A stretch of 64,000 bases of DNA from Legionella sp. (GTDB lineage Bacteria; Pseudomonadota; Gammaproteobacteria; Legionellales; Legionellaceae). A program made the translations under genes and the position numbers. Location: contig PEQK01000012.1 in the NCBI GenBank assembly GCA_002786165.1, forward strand, positions 248,001-312,000. Reading direction: 5' to 3'. This document shows positions 28,259-37,744 of this stretch, one piece after another. The notes beneath the pieces were generated by a model. The model was not told the DNA's origin, did not search any database, and was given only the letters and a program-made list of their open reading frames with translations. The first letter of the stretch is position 1. Every line of letters starts with the position of its first letter.

Positions 28259-30809
28259 TCTCTGGCAACGGAGTAGATACGTCTCGGCCAAATAAACCTG
28301 CGCGACCCGGTGCTTTCGCTGCAGGCAACGGACGATGCATCAAACTATATGCATTGAAAATGATGAACGCCGTTTGACACATCATTACCGCGGCACAAAC
28401 TCCCGGATGCATCATCGTACCATACGCCAATAACATGATATTGGTGAGCAGTACAGCCATGACATTATATATCAAACTGAACAACAAATTTAATCTGATA
28501 GTCCACAAACTGTGATGAGCCAAATCTAAAGCCTGTACGACAGCTTCCATTTTATAATTAGAAATTCTTGCTTTGGCCTGATAATTAATTCCTTCATCAC
28601 TCCCCGGATGCTGCATCGCAATCGAAGCATGGGCTGCTTTAAATGCATGAGCATCATTGACACCATCTCCTACCATGAGGACACGATGTCCTTTTGATTG
28701 CCACTCTTTAATCCAAGTATCCTTTCCCTTTCTAGTCTGGGTATTGATCGGAAAACAATTGGCATAAACATGATCAACACCCATGGCTCGAGCATTGGCA
28801 TTAGCTGTTAAATGACTCGCACCAGACAGCACTACAACTTGATACCCGCGTTGTTTTAATTGTGACACAGCCAGTTTTGTATCACTGCGTAACTCGTCAC
28901 GCATTTCAATGGTCGCAAGCACCTGATGCCCATGATCTGTTTTCACTATCAAATACGTCATGTCCGGATGAGGATCAGACAATGTAATTCCTAAATTTTG
29001 CATCAATTGATCATGGCCTAAAACATACATCTGTCCCTCAATATGAGCAACCATTCCCCCTTGGCGTAACGAAATATCATGAGCCTCAAGTAAAGAGAGG
29101 CCCTGCAACAAACGGTTACCTCCCACCTTGTTGTAAATCGCCTTCCCTAAATAATGATCAGAATGATGTTCCATCAACGCCAATTTGGTTTCAATCGATG
29201 TTTTTTGTAATTCGTCAAAAATATGAATATGAAGTTTGGGATCGCCCTTAGTTGCCGTACCATGGATATCTAAAGCCACCACATCCACTTCGGACAGTCG
29301 TTGAAGGACATCTTCCTGACTCAGTAAAATACCGAACTTATTCGCTCTCTCTTTAGAAAAATGCATCACCAAAGGCGTGATAAAGGCAAATGTGCAAGGA
29401 CACGCCGATACAAGAATAGCAATCGTGCAACGAATAGCGATTAAGAGAGAGAAAAAATACCCGATTAGAATGGCAGATATAACAGCAGTACCCAGCACAG
29501 CTGGTACAAAAAATCGAGCTATCCGTGTAGTTTCTGCTGCTAACGGCACTGATCCTGGGAGAGAACAATCTACATCTTGATCCAAACGTTGTAAAAAAGA
29601 AGCGGTTTTTTGCAATCCGTGTTGCGACGCATGTTGCACAATAGCACGCGACAATTGCGCCCGTGCAGGCTCAGAAAGATGCAGGTTTTTATGCTCGTTC
29701 AGTGGATGATTGGTAGAAACACGTAAGCTGTCTAAGATGTCCTGCGTATGATCATGACCATCCTGATCAATCAATTCTTTGCGAGACACGACAAATTGCA
29801 CTTGCTGATCGTCGCGATCAGATGCGCTCATGATATGGATGCCGTATTGATGAGGATAAATCCAAATATCGCCTCGCGGACAAGGCATCAGTGGTTTTTT
29901 TGAGAAATATTTCAATTGATGACCCAATCCCACCTGCATCACACCAGCGCTTTTGCACACCATGCCTGCCAATACAGGGGCATTGTTCCTGAATTGTTGG
30001 GGAATTAACGTACCTTCTTGCCGTGATACATCCATCCAATATTCTTGCTCATCCGGTATGAGCCATCCATCTAAGGGCACGGGCATGTCTTCTATGAGTC
30101 GTATTTTATCCCCGGGTTGCAATTGATCGACAGAAACCAATTCTTCGTGGTGGTGATTTTTTATTCGGGTCACTCGTAATTGTCCAATCAAACGCTCATA
30201 TTGGACAGGCGTACTTTCTTTTTCATAGATAGATTGTTTCATCGCAATACCCAAATGACGAAATCCAAAAATCAATAAACCGGTCTCAAACATCATGGGC
30301 AAACCAGGGATAAAAAAAGCCACGCACGACATCACAACAGCCGTGACCGTACTGATCATGAATAAACTGTCCATCGCGGGTGTTTTACGCCGCATTTCAA
30401 CCGCAGCCTCACGCCAAGAATCCTTGCCCAATACGCTGGTCAAAGGAATACCCAACAGCGCTATGATAATTTTCAAAGAAAACGTGATAGGAATGAGAAA
30501 GGGCAGCAATAAAATCAGCCCGCCTATCCCTAGTCCTAAAAACCCCCGAAACCAATATTTACGAGATGTTTCATTGACTAAAACATAGTTAGAACCTAGA
30601 AGAGTTTGCTGAATATAACGCTCAACATCTTCTTTTGATGTGACATCATCTGTGATTTGAATGATGAGTTGCTGGTAATTAGAAGCAACATCGATGGCTG
30701 CAAAGGTGAAAAAAGAAGGCGTTGTCTCGTTATTTAATAAAAACTCTAAATTTCCTTTACAACATGCGCCAAATACACCAGATATAGGAAAATAAAATTG
30801 TTGAGTCAT
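28218..30809 (-). CDS. Divergent P-type (P1B-like) ATPase with altered motifs
   Basis: An 863-aa heavy-metal-type P-ATPase by layout: degenerate N-terminal metal domain (GACCKGN instead of CxxC), membrane helices, actuator domain (~200-300), the membrane metal site CPC (C470-P-C472), phosphorylation and nucleotide domains, hinge GDGVNDA (714-720), and C-terminal helices. The catalytic loop is DIHGT (Asp514) where nearly all P-type ATPases have DKTGT. The actuator TGE is replaced by QEG (264-266), and the nucleotide-domain HP region reads EHHSDH. These losses suggest a slow, altered or non-transporting protein. The gene is full length and open, so recent decay is not indicated. Confidence 0.75.
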   Translation of the reverse strand: MTQQFYFPISGVFGACCKGNLEFLLNNETTPSFFTFAAIDVASNYQQLIIQITDDVTSKEDVERYIQQTLLGSNYVLVNETSRKYWFRGFLGLGIGGLILLLPFLIPITFSLKIIIALLGIPLTSVLGKDSWREAAVEMRRKTPAMDSLFMISTVTAVVMSCVAFFIPGLPMMFETGLLIFGFRHLGIAMKQSIYEKESTPVQYERLIGQLRVTRIKNHHHEELVSVDQLQPGDKIRLIEDMPVPLDGWLIPDEQEYWMDVSRQEGTLIPQQFRNNAPVLAGMVCKSAGVMQVGLGHQLKYFSKKPLMPCPRGDIWIYPHQYGIHIMSASDRDDQQVQFVVSRKELIDQDGHDHTQDILDSLRVSTNHPLNEHKNLHLSEPARAQLSRAIVQHASQHGLQKTASFLQRLDQDVDCSLPGSVPLAAETTRIARFFVPAVLGTAVISAILIGYFFSLLIAIRCTIAILVSACPCTFAFITPLVMHFSKERANKFGILLSQEDVLQRLSEVDVVALDIHGTATKGDPKLHIHIFDELQKTSIETKLALMEHHSDHYLGKAIYNKVGGNRLLQGLSLLEAHDISLRQGGMVAHIEGQMYVLGHDQLMQNLGITLSDPHPDMTYLIVKTDHGHQVLATIEMRDELRSDTKLAVSQLKQRGYQVVVLSGASHLTANANARAMGVDHVYANCFPINTQTRKGKDTWIKEWQSKGHRVLMVGDGVNDAHAFKAAHASIAMQHPGSDEGINYQAKARISNYKMEAVVQALDLAHHSLWTIRLNLLFSLIYNVMAVLLTNIMLLAYGTMMHPGVCAAVMMCQTAFIIFNAYSLMHRPLPAAKAPGRAGLFGRDVSTPLPETNAPRLSESFQHS

Positions 30810-30829
30810 TATTATCCTATAATTAGGCT

Positions 30830-31573
30830 TTATACATCCAGTTTACGAATCATCCCGTTGATGTGCTCTTGTCGAGAAAAAGAAGATTGCGCCTGCTGTG
30901 CTTGTGATAAAGAAGCAAAAGGTCCGATCATCACCCGATACCAATAAGTGGATTGTTGATTCACCGTCACGATATCCACACCAAATCCCTTCATCACCAA
31001 TTTGGCTCTCATACGTTGTGCTTCCGTCAACGCACGAAATGATCCAACTTGAATAGAATACGCACCAGAAGATTTTGGCATCACGGCTGCCACAGCTTTT
31101 TTCGGTTCTGGCATTACAGCAGGTAAAACGCGCTCAGGCACAGGTTGTGTCATGGCCAATTCCATCGGTTCCGCCGAGGAAGATACTTTCGCTGTTTGGA
31201 TATATTTTTCTTGATATTGAGCTTCCAGGGAAGTAGGTTTTGAAGCAATGTTTTGGCGTTGTGGTTCAACGGTCGTGACTGCTGGTGCTGGTGTTGCAGC
31301 TGTATTTGGTCGAGATAACGATTCATTTGCCAATAACGTATAAAACTCTAATTTAGGATGCGTTACTTTTGGTGCACTTGCTTGAACATCAGGCGCGTTT
31401 TGCATCACAGGTTTGCTTTGCACATGGGCACTCACCCAATGACTCAGCTGATTCACATCACACCATGACGCCGCTAAATAGCCAAATACAAACGTCACAA
31501 AACCGAGCCATATGGCATTTAAGCCTTGGCCCTGTTGTGATTTTGTGGGTTTTCTTTCAAATTGTTTTGCCAT
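30830..31573 (-). CDS. SPOR-domain cell-division protein (FtsN-like)
   Basis: A 247-aa bitopic protein: a short cytoplasmic N-terminus with basic residues, one membrane helix (~20-40), a long Pro/Ala/Val-rich periplasmic linker (~55-165) and a C-terminal SPOR domain (~170-245) starting AYSIQVGSFRALTEAQ. SPOR domains bind denuded septal peptidoglycan. Topology and domain order match FtsN or a related division or murein protein. It lies 20 bp after the P-type ATPase gene in the same direction. Confidence 0.75.
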   Translation of the reverse strand: MAKQFERKPTKSQQGQGLNAIWLGFVTFVFGYLAASWCDVNQLSHWVSAHVQSKPVMQNAPDVQASAPKVTHPKLEFYTLLANESLSRPNTAATPAPAVTTVEPQRQNIASKPTSLEAQYQEKYIQTAKVSSSAEPMELAMTQPVPERVLPAVMPEPKKAVAAVMPKSSGAYSIQVGSFRALTEAQRMRAKLVMKGFGVDIVTVNQQSTYWYRVMIGPFASLSQAQQAQSSFSRQEHINGMIRKLDV

Positions 31574-31649
31574 GGCCAGAGCATAATCTTAAAAATTATT
31601 TTAGCTATTGTAATAAGTTAGTAGGTCTTTGGCGAGCATTTTTCTCGGT

Positions 31650-32228
31650 TTAAGAGATCGAGCAGCCAGTAGCACACACAAAGTCAACTTCTTCGTCAGT
31701 AGTAATGCTTGGTTCAGTAGCACACACTTTATCTGTAGAATTACTTAATTTTGGATACAACCCAAATGGACTCGTCGCAATAGAACTTTTATCTTGAGAA
31801 TGAGATTGATAATGTGCGATGTACAGTTGAATAAGTTCATCTAAGTGATCAACCACAGTCGCGTGTAAACGAGTATTTGAACAGACCAGACTATGACTTA
31901 TATGGATAGCTGTGCTAAAAAAGCAGCCTTTAGCACCAGCGCAAGTGAAATGCAGTTTTTCAGATACATTATCCAATAAGAAAAGGTAACGATCCGTTAG
32001 TAACGGTTTTAATTCATCAATCGTTAATATAAATAAATCATCAATTGAGCATTTATTACTCAATGAAAAGATAAATTTATTATACTTTTGACTAGGATGA
32101 TTGTCGTCGTCTCGAAGAGCATTACACTGCGTCTTATCATTGAGATCTTTGATGCTTTGGAGCCATTCTTTTAAGTGACAGAGCATCGTTAGCTTAAATT
32201 CATTGTCTAACTCTGTTTTAGTATGCAT
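31650..32228 (-). CDS. Orphan 192-aa protein with Cys-rich tail
   Basis: I recognise no family. ATG 32228 is preferred over an in-frame ATG 84 bases upstream because the extra N-terminus is unlike coding sequence; a weak GTGAG lies upstream. The protein is soluble, His- and Ser-rich, with a hydrophobic middle (ADLFILTIDELKPLL-like region) and scattered cysteines. The last ~30 residues contain an imperfect duplication (VCATEPSITTDEE and FVCATGCSIS). No signal peptide. It has base composition similar to other orphan genes here. Confidence 0.4.
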   Translation of the reverse strand: MHTKTELDNEFKLTMLCHLKEWLQSIKDLNDKTQCNALRDDDNHPSQKYNKFIFSLSNKCSIDDLFILTIDELKPLLTDRYLFLLDNVSEKLHFTCAGAKGCFFSTAIHISHSLVCSNTRLHATVVDHLDELIQLYIAHYQSHSQDKSSIATSPFGLYPKLSNSTDKVCATEPSITTDEEVDFVCATGCSIS

Positions 32229-32416
32229 ATTAGATGATCTCACTGTAAGATTTAGTGATACAGTATACCACAAAACACCTTGATATGCTCTATTTTTTTC
32301 AATATAGCGCATTATTTGAATAGAAAATCACGTACCCCGAAAGGCAAAAACAATGACTTGTTCGCAATGAACGCTTCTTATAAGATAGAGGCCCTTTTGC
32401 TGCGTGTCGATTTGCC

Positions 32417-34492
32417 ATGGTACTCACTCAACCTTGCACCACCTTACCCGGCGTTGGACCCAGTTTGGCTGGTAAATTGGCCCAATGCGGCATTCATACC
32501 ATTCAAGATTTGCTGTTTCATCTCCCCTATCGATATCAAGATCGCACCCACATCACGCCGATTCGTGACATCCGACATCAAGATTGGGCGGTCATTGTAG
32601 GTCGTATCTGTAAAACAGACATCACCCGGGGACATCGTCGCACGCTACAATGTACCGTCGAAGATAAAACCGGTCTATTACGGTTGCGTTTTTTTCATTT
32701 CAATCAACATCAAGCAAAGGCTATGGTCTTAGGGGCTCAAATTCGGGTCTTTGGCGAGGCTCGTTTGTTTGACGGGCATATAGGTATGATCCACCCCGAG
32801 TATCAACTCATAGAAGACGATCGCCCATGCCCTGTAGAAGAAACCCTCACACCAATCTATTCCACCACCCAGGGACTCAGTCAAAATCGTTTGCGCCAAT
32901 TGGTCAAGCTCGCTGTCACCCACTATCAAGAACATCTACACCAGCTAGAATGGCTCAGTGCTGAACAATTGCATGAGTATCAATTTGACGCCTTATCCTC
33001 AGCGATTCCGAGTTTACATCACCCCCCACCTGACAGTCCGATTCATCTTTTAGAAACAGGCCAACACCCAGCATTGAAACGGTTGGCGTTTGACGAACTC
33101 ATTGCCCAGCGTCTGAGCATGCTATTTGCTCGCCGTCAGCGAGCAACATTGCGCGCAACCCCCATGCCATTCGACACGACGTTAGTGCCTAATTTTTTAA
33201 ATCAGTTACCATTTCAACTCACAGCGGCTCAAACCCGGGTCCATGCCGAGATTTGTCAGGATTTGGTACAAGAGAAACCGATGTTGCGTCTGGTCCAAGG
33301 CGATGTAGGCTCAGGAAAAACAGTCATTGCGGCACTAGCAGCCTTACAAGTTATTGCGAATGGGCATCAGGTCGCCATCATGGCGCCTACCGATATTCTC
33401 AGCGAACAACACGCTCAAACCCTCAAGCGTTGGTGTGAACCTTTAGGTATCGTGGTTTGCCGGTTGTCCTCAAAGATGAAAATCCAACAACGGCGAGAGA
33501 CACTAAAAGCCTTGGCACAACATGAATGCCATTTGGTTGTAGGTACACATGCTTTGTTTCAAGAAGAGGTTGCTTTTGCGCAACTCGGACTCATCATTAT
33601 TGATGAACAACATCGCTTCGGGGTCGAGCAACGCCTGCAATTACAACAAAAAGGTCAACAAGACCAATCGTGTCCTCACCAGTTATTAATGACTGCCACC
33701 CCCATTCCAAGAACCTTGGCCATGACGCAATTGGCGCATTTGGACATATCCATTATTGATGAACTTCCCCCAGGCCGAACCCCTATCACAACGGTCGTGC
33801 TCAATCAAAGCAAAAGAGAATCGTTGATTGAGCGATTGAGAACCACGCTCACCGGTGGTCAACAAGCTTATTGGGTCTGCACGTTGATTGAAGAATCAGA
33901 AACCTTACAGTGCCAAGCAGCCAATGACACCGCGCAGCAATTACAAATTCTCTTACCAGAACTGCACATTGGTCTGATTCATGGACGGCTAAAAGGTGCT
34001 GAAAAAGAACGTATCATGACGGCGTTTAAAGAAGGAACCATCCATTTACTCGTCGCCACCACCGTGATTGAAGTGGGTGTTGATGTCCCTAATGCCAGTT
34101 TGATGGTCATTGAAAATGCCGAACGACTGGGATTGTCTCAACTACATCAATTACGAGGTCGTGTAGGCCGAGGCACAGCACACTCTCATTGTTTGTTGCT
34201 ATACCAGCCTCCTTTATCTCCCATGAGTCGCGAACGCTTACATCTGATGCGCGAAACAACCGATGGGTTTTTACTGGCAGAAAAAGATTTGGTGTTGCGC
34301 GGTGCCGGAGAAATTTTGGGCACGCGTCAGACGGGATATCGCATGTTTAAAATTGCGGATGTACAACGTGATCACGCGTTATTACCCTGGTTAACCCCCG
34401 CAGCGCATCAACTCTTGGCCCAAGATCCTGCCACAGCCCATGCGATTGCTACTCGTTGGCTAGGCCATTTTGAGCCGCTGATAATAACCTAA
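32417..34492 (+). CDS. recG: ATP-dependent DNA helicase RecG
   Basis: A 691-aa RecG, which regresses stalled forks and branch-migrates junctions. The N-terminal wedge/OB domain begins near residue 55 (IRDIRHQDWAVIVGRI). Helicase motifs are Walker A GDVGSGKTVIAALAAL, DEQH (IIDEQHRFG), TATPIPRTLA, and the C-terminal LHQLRGRVGRG. The gene overlaps epmC by 33 bp at the 3' end on the opposite strand. Length is normal. Confidence 0.96.
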   Translation: MVLTQPCTTLPGVGPSLAGKLAQCGIHTIQDLLFHLPYRYQDRTHITPIRDIRHQDWAVIVGRICKTDITRGHRRTLQCTVEDKTGLLRLRFFHFNQHQAKAMVLGAQIRVFGEARLFDGHIGMIHPEYQLIEDDRPCPVEETLTPIYSTTQGLSQNRLRQLVKLAVTHYQEHLHQLEWLSAEQLHEYQFDALSSAIPSLHHPPPDSPIHLLETGQHPALKRLAFDELIAQRLSMLFARRQRATLRATPMPFDTTLVPNFLNQLPFQLTAAQTRVHAEICQDLVQEKPMLRLVQGDVGSGKTVIAALAALQVIANGHQVAIMAPTDILSEQHAQTLKRWCEPLGIVVCRLSSKMKIQQRRETLKALAQHECHLVVGTHALFQEEVAFAQLGLIIIDEQHRFGVEQRLQLQQKGQQDQSCPHQLLMTATPIPRTLAMTQLAHLDISIIDELPPGRTPITTVVLNQSKRESLIERLRTTLTGGQQAYWVCTLIEESETLQCQAANDTAQQLQILLPELHIGLIHGRLKGAEKERIMTAFKEGTIHLLVATTVIEVGVDVPNASLMVIENAERLGLSQLHQLRGRVGRGTAHSHCLLLYQPPLSPMSRERLHLMRETTDGFLLAEKDLVLRGAGEILGTRQTGYRMFKIADVQRDHALLPWLTPAAHQLLAQDPATAHAIATRWLGHFEPLIIT

Positions 34493-34963
34493 TAGGGCTT
34501 GATGAAACCGTTGCGCTCGCGCTGGTAATCCTGCACATTCGTACGATGCCACCTGCTGCATCACGGCTGTTTTAAATTGCTCATAGGCCTCGATGGGGCC
34601 ATTGAGATTATCAAAGCTCAATTGAAAGCGATAGCCAGCCGCTTTGGACAATATCCATTCTAACGCCTGCGGTTTCACTTCCACTTGCTGAAATAGCGCT
34701 TGTTGTTCCGCGTTACGACCATCCGGAATATACCAATAACCATAATCCACCAACGCTCGTCGCGCTTGGCCAGCCAACAGCCAGTGCGCACATTCATGCA
34801 ACGCGGAACTAAAAAATCCGTGCGCAAAAAAAATTGTATGATAGGGCTGATCCGGCGATTGAGGTTGGTACAAAGGTTCCTCTTGGCCATACGCTAAAAT
34901 AGTTTGGTGGCTTTGTAAAAAACAATGATTAAATAAAGCAATCAAATCATCGGGATGATGCAT
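34460..34963 (-). CDS. epmC: Elongation factor P hydroxylase (EpmC)
   Basis: A 167-aa EpmC (YfcM) protein, which hydroxylates the beta-lysyl-lysine of elongation factor P. The likely iron-binding set is visible as SSALHECAHWLLAG (HExxH-like) and the downstream Glu in PIEAYEQF; GYWYIPDGRNAEQQALF is a family signature. The modification partners epmA and epmB are not in the window. It converges on recG with a 33-bp overlap. Confidence 0.88.
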   Translation of the reverse strand: MHHPDDLIALFNHCFLQSHQTILAYGQEEPLYQPQSPDQPYHTIFFAHGFFSSALHECAHWLLAGQARRALVDYGYWYIPDGRNAEQQALFQQVEVKPQALEWILSKAAGYRFQLSFDNLNGPIEAYEQFKTAVMQQVASYECAGLPARAQRFHQALLGYYQRLKMA

Positions 34964-35050
34964 AACAGGTACCTTGTTCCTTTTTGTGGGATGATGCTCA
35001 AAATAATGCTATCATTGCGCATCTCTTCTCATTCACATACCGCAATCCAC

Positions 35051-35338
35051 ATGACCGATCGCAAAAATAAAAAAATTGTTATCGAGGGTGTCACCACCCA
35101 AGGTAAAGAATTTCGTCCCAGCGATTGGGCAGAGCGCATGAGTGGCGCGCTTGCAAGTTTTAAAAATAGTCGCATTCATTATTCGCCTTTATTACAACCT
35201 GGTATCAATAACGAAGGCTATAAATGTGTATTACTCGATCCTAAACTGAAAGAATCGAGCCCACAAGTTTATCAATCTATTTTGGATTTTGCCAAAGCCA
35301 ATCATTTGAAAATATGTGGCGAGAAAGACGAAGAGTAA
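35051..35338 (+). CDS. DUF3579 protein
   Basis: A 95-aa soluble protein. ATG 35051 is chosen because the conserved part begins there (MTDRKNKKIVIEGVTTQG). It matches DUF3579: EFRPSDWAERMSGAL, followed by VLLDPKLKESSPQVYQSILDFA-like helix. Function is unknown; it is widespread in beta- and gammaproteobacteria as a short single-domain protein. Confidence 0.75.
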   Translation: MTDRKNKKIVIEGVTTQGKEFRPSDWAERMSGALASFKNSRIHYSPLLQPGINNEGYKCVLLDPKLKESSPQVYQSILDFAKANHLKICGEKDEE

Positions 35339-35345
35339 GCGCTCA

Positions 35346-35894
35346 TCAAGACATACTGGTCACAGTCAGATTAATCAAATAAGTCATCACACTATTCATC
35401 ATATTCACGGTAGATTGAAAATTAATCCCAAATAATCCTGCAATAATGAACAATAATCCTTTATGACCAAATCCTTTTGACCCCTCTTGACCTTGCTCTG
35501 GATGACTGGCATGGGCCAATAAAACACACCCACGAATAAACCATACCAAACCAACCGTTTCGACCAAGAGAGTGATTGAATTATAGATATCATAAGGCTG
35601 ATAGTCCGAATATTGAAGCACACTCGTCCCACTTCCAAATAAAGTATTGGAAAACGTATGCATTGTTGTTGGTAAAAAAAATAAAATCGCACCAACAAAC
35701 AAATAGGAAAAAGGGACTATCATTTTTGTATCTTTACCACCGCCTTGAGCGCCTTTATCTACATTCTGTCTAAACCGCGCCAATGCAGCCATCACAAATA
35801 TAATACCCAATAGATAAGACAACCCTCCTAACATCGTTTGTACCGACGGAAGAGTTTTGCTTAAATTTCCGATCATCGTTATCAGATCAATCAT
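35346..35894 (-). CDS. icmC: IcmC/DotE-like Dot/Icm type IVB secretion protein
   Basis: A 182-aa inner-membrane protein with about four hydrophobic helices (~20-40, 58-78, 105-125, 145-180). The pattern matches IcmC/DotE: early LSYLLGIIFVMAAL, an alternating polar loop with a Gly/Lys cluster, FLPTTMHTFSNTLFG, then QYSDYQPYDIYNS and a tryptophan-bearing helix leading to RGCVLLAHAS. The related DotV and IcmD proteins are alternatives. Such proteins are in the Dot/Icm apparatus of Legionella and Coxiella that injects effectors into host cells. No other dot/icm gene is adjacent, so it is either displaced or a paralogue. Confidence 0.65.
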   Translation of the reverse strand: MIDLITMIGNLSKTLPSVQTMLGGLSYLLGIIFVMAALARFRQNVDKGAQGGGKDTKMIVPFSYLFVGAILFFLPTTMHTFSNTLFGSGTSVLQYSDYQPYDIYNSITLLVETVGLVWFIRGCVLLAHASHPEQGQEGSKGFGHKGLLFIIAGLFGINFQSTVNMMNSVMTYLINLTVTSMS

Positions 35895-35962
35895 GAATTA
35901 ACTCTTGCAAAGTATTATTTTTTCCTTATATTAGGGCCTTCTTACTTTACTAATCATATATC

Positions 35963-36703
35963 ATGCCAACTGAGATGTTTCAATTTCAATTAGAGAGCAC
36001 TCGCATGCTTTCGCCCAAAGCCAAGCATTTTGTTTTCACGCATACTAGTGAGACTATCTTTGATTACTTACCGGGTCAATTTATTACGATTCATTTTGAG
36101 CATCAAGGTAAAATGATTCGGCGTAGTTACAGTATTGCGAATGCGCCGCAAAAAAACAATCGTATTGAATTTGCTGCCACATATGTTGAATCTGGCCCTG
36201 GTACAGAATACTTATTCAATCTTAATGAGGGCGATAAGGTACAAATCACAGGTCCTTTTGGTCGACTGATCCTGAAAGAAAATAACCCTCGTCGTTATAT
36301 TTTGGTCGCAACCAGCACAGGTGTCACGCCTTATCGCTCGATGATTCCTACGTTACAGGATCGTTTAGACGCTGATCCAGATCTTTCTGTGGTCATTTTC
36401 GAAGGCGTCCAAACCCAGCAAGATCTGTTATATGACCAAGATTTTTTAGCCTGGGCTGCACAATCCCCACGCGTGACCTTTCGAGCTTTTTTAAGTAGGC
36501 AATCAGGTGATCCGACACAGCCTCATATCCGTCATGGGTATGTCCAACAAGGATTTTCTGAGCTTAAACTGAATGTAGACGAAGATTATGTTTATTTATG
36601 TGGAAACCCTGCTATGATCGACGACGCATTTGAGATGCTCAAAGACCAAGGATTTTCAACCCAACAAATCGTTCGGGAAAAATATATTTCATCGACTAAA
36701 TAG
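35963..36703 (+). CDS. fpr: Ferredoxin/flavodoxin-NADP reductase family FAD protein
   Basis: A 246-aa FNR-fold oxidoreductase. The FAD domain has the RRSYSIANAP motif (binding FMN/FAD phosphate) and GPGTEYLFNLNEGD; the NAD(P) domain has VATSTGVTPYRSM and the C-terminal VYLCGNPAMIDDAFEML. It transfers electrons between NAD(P)H and ferredoxin or a similar one-electron carrier. It lies 11 bp before the aldolase gene in the same direction and diverges from icmC. Confidence 0.82.
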   Translation: MPTEMFQFQLESTRMLSPKAKHFVFTHTSETIFDYLPGQFITIHFEHQGKMIRRSYSIANAPQKNNRIEFAATYVESGPGTEYLFNLNEGDKVQITGPFGRLILKENNPRRYILVATSTGVTPYRSMIPTLQDRLDADPDLSVVIFEGVQTQQDLLYDQDFLAWAAQSPRVTFRAFLSRQSGDPTQPHIRHGYVQQGFSELKLNVDEDYVYLCGNPAMIDDAFEMLKDQGFSTQQIVREKYISSTK

Positions 36704-36714
36704 AGGATAAAGCC

Positions 36715-37740
36715 ATGTATTATGACGAATTATCAAACACCATCGATCAATTGGTGCAATCTGGCAAAGGTATTTTAGCCGCGGATGAAAGCAATAGCAC
36801 GATTGGCAAACGCTTTGCCGCAATTCAACTTGAAAATACAGCAGAAAATCGTCGTGACTATCGATTATTACTTGCAAATACTGAAGGCTTAGAGCAATAC
36901 ATCAGTGGTGTGATTTTGTTTGAAGAAACCTTCTCCAATCAAAATGAACAAGGACAATCTGTTCCTGACCTTCTTTTGGCCAAAGGTATTATGCCTGGCA
37001 TCAAGGTTGATAAAGGATTGGCAATTTTGGCCAACACTCAACAAGAGCAAATCACATTAGGCTTAGATGATTTGGCAGAGCGGTTGGTTAAATTTAAATC
37101 ACAAGGCGCCAAGTTTGCAAAATGGCGAAATGTGTACACTATTTCTGACAGCACACCCAGCATGACGGCCATCAAAGCAGGCGCTGAAACTTTGGCGCGC
37201 TACGCAGCCATTTGCCAATCCAATGGGATTGTACCGATTGTAGAGCCTGAAGTGTTGATTGACGGGGATCATTCCATTGATCACTGCGCAGAAGTCTGTG
37301 AATTGGTCCTTCATGAAGTGTTTAATGCCTTGTTCCTACATCAAGTCGCATTAGAATACATCATTCTAAAACCCAGTATGGTGACTTGTGGAAAAGACGT
37401 AAAACCTTTTTCCTCTCCTGATGAAATCGCTGATTATACGTTGAATGTGTTTGAAAACACTGTATTGCCTGCTGTGCCCAGCATCAACTTTTTATCTGGC
37501 GGCCAAACCCCTGATCAAGCCACAGAAAATTTGAATGCCATCAACAGTTGTGGATATCAGCCTTGGAATTTAAGTTTCTCTTACGGTCGTGCATTGCAAG
37601 AAGAGTGCATCCAAGCATGGCAAGGCAAGCCTGAAAATGTCAACAAAGCACAAACCGTGCTATTAGAACGAGCGCGTTTGAACAGTCAGGCCTGTATGGG
37701 TGAATATGAGTCTTCAGAAGCAGTTGCTGAAACCGCCTAA
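36715..37740 (+). CDS. fbaB: Fructose-bisphosphate aldolase, class I
   Basis: A 341-aa class I (Schiff base) aldolase of the eukaryotic-like type. Signatures are GKGILAADESNSTIGKRF, KWRNVYTI, EPEVLIDGDH, and LEYIILKPSMVTCGKD with the Schiff-base lysine. It works without metal in glycolysis and gluconeogenesis. A GAGG ribosome binding site lies just before the ATG, 11 bp after fpr, so the pair is probably one transcript. A hairpin follows directly. The symbol is tentative because naming of class I enzymes varies. Confidence 0.93.
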   Translation: MYYDELSNTIDQLVQSGKGILAADESNSTIGKRFAAIQLENTAENRRDYRLLLANTEGLEQYISGVILFEETFSNQNEQGQSVPDLLLAKGIMPGIKVDKGLAILANTQQEQITLGLDDLAERLVKFKSQGAKFAKWRNVYTISDSTPSMTAIKAGAETLARYAAICQSNGIVPIVEPEVLIDGDHSIDHCAEVCELVLHEVFNALFLHQVALEYIILKPSMVTCGKDVKPFSSPDEIADYTLNVFENTVLPAVPSINFLSGGQTPDQATENLNAINSCGYQPWNLSFSYGRALQEECIQAWQGKPENVNKAQTVLLERARLNSQACMGEYESSEAVAETA

Positions 37741-37744
37741 CCGT

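Noticed and set aside
32280-32600. Plus-strand frame overlapping the start of recG
   Set aside because: It lies in another frame over conserved RecG N-terminus and has no family match.
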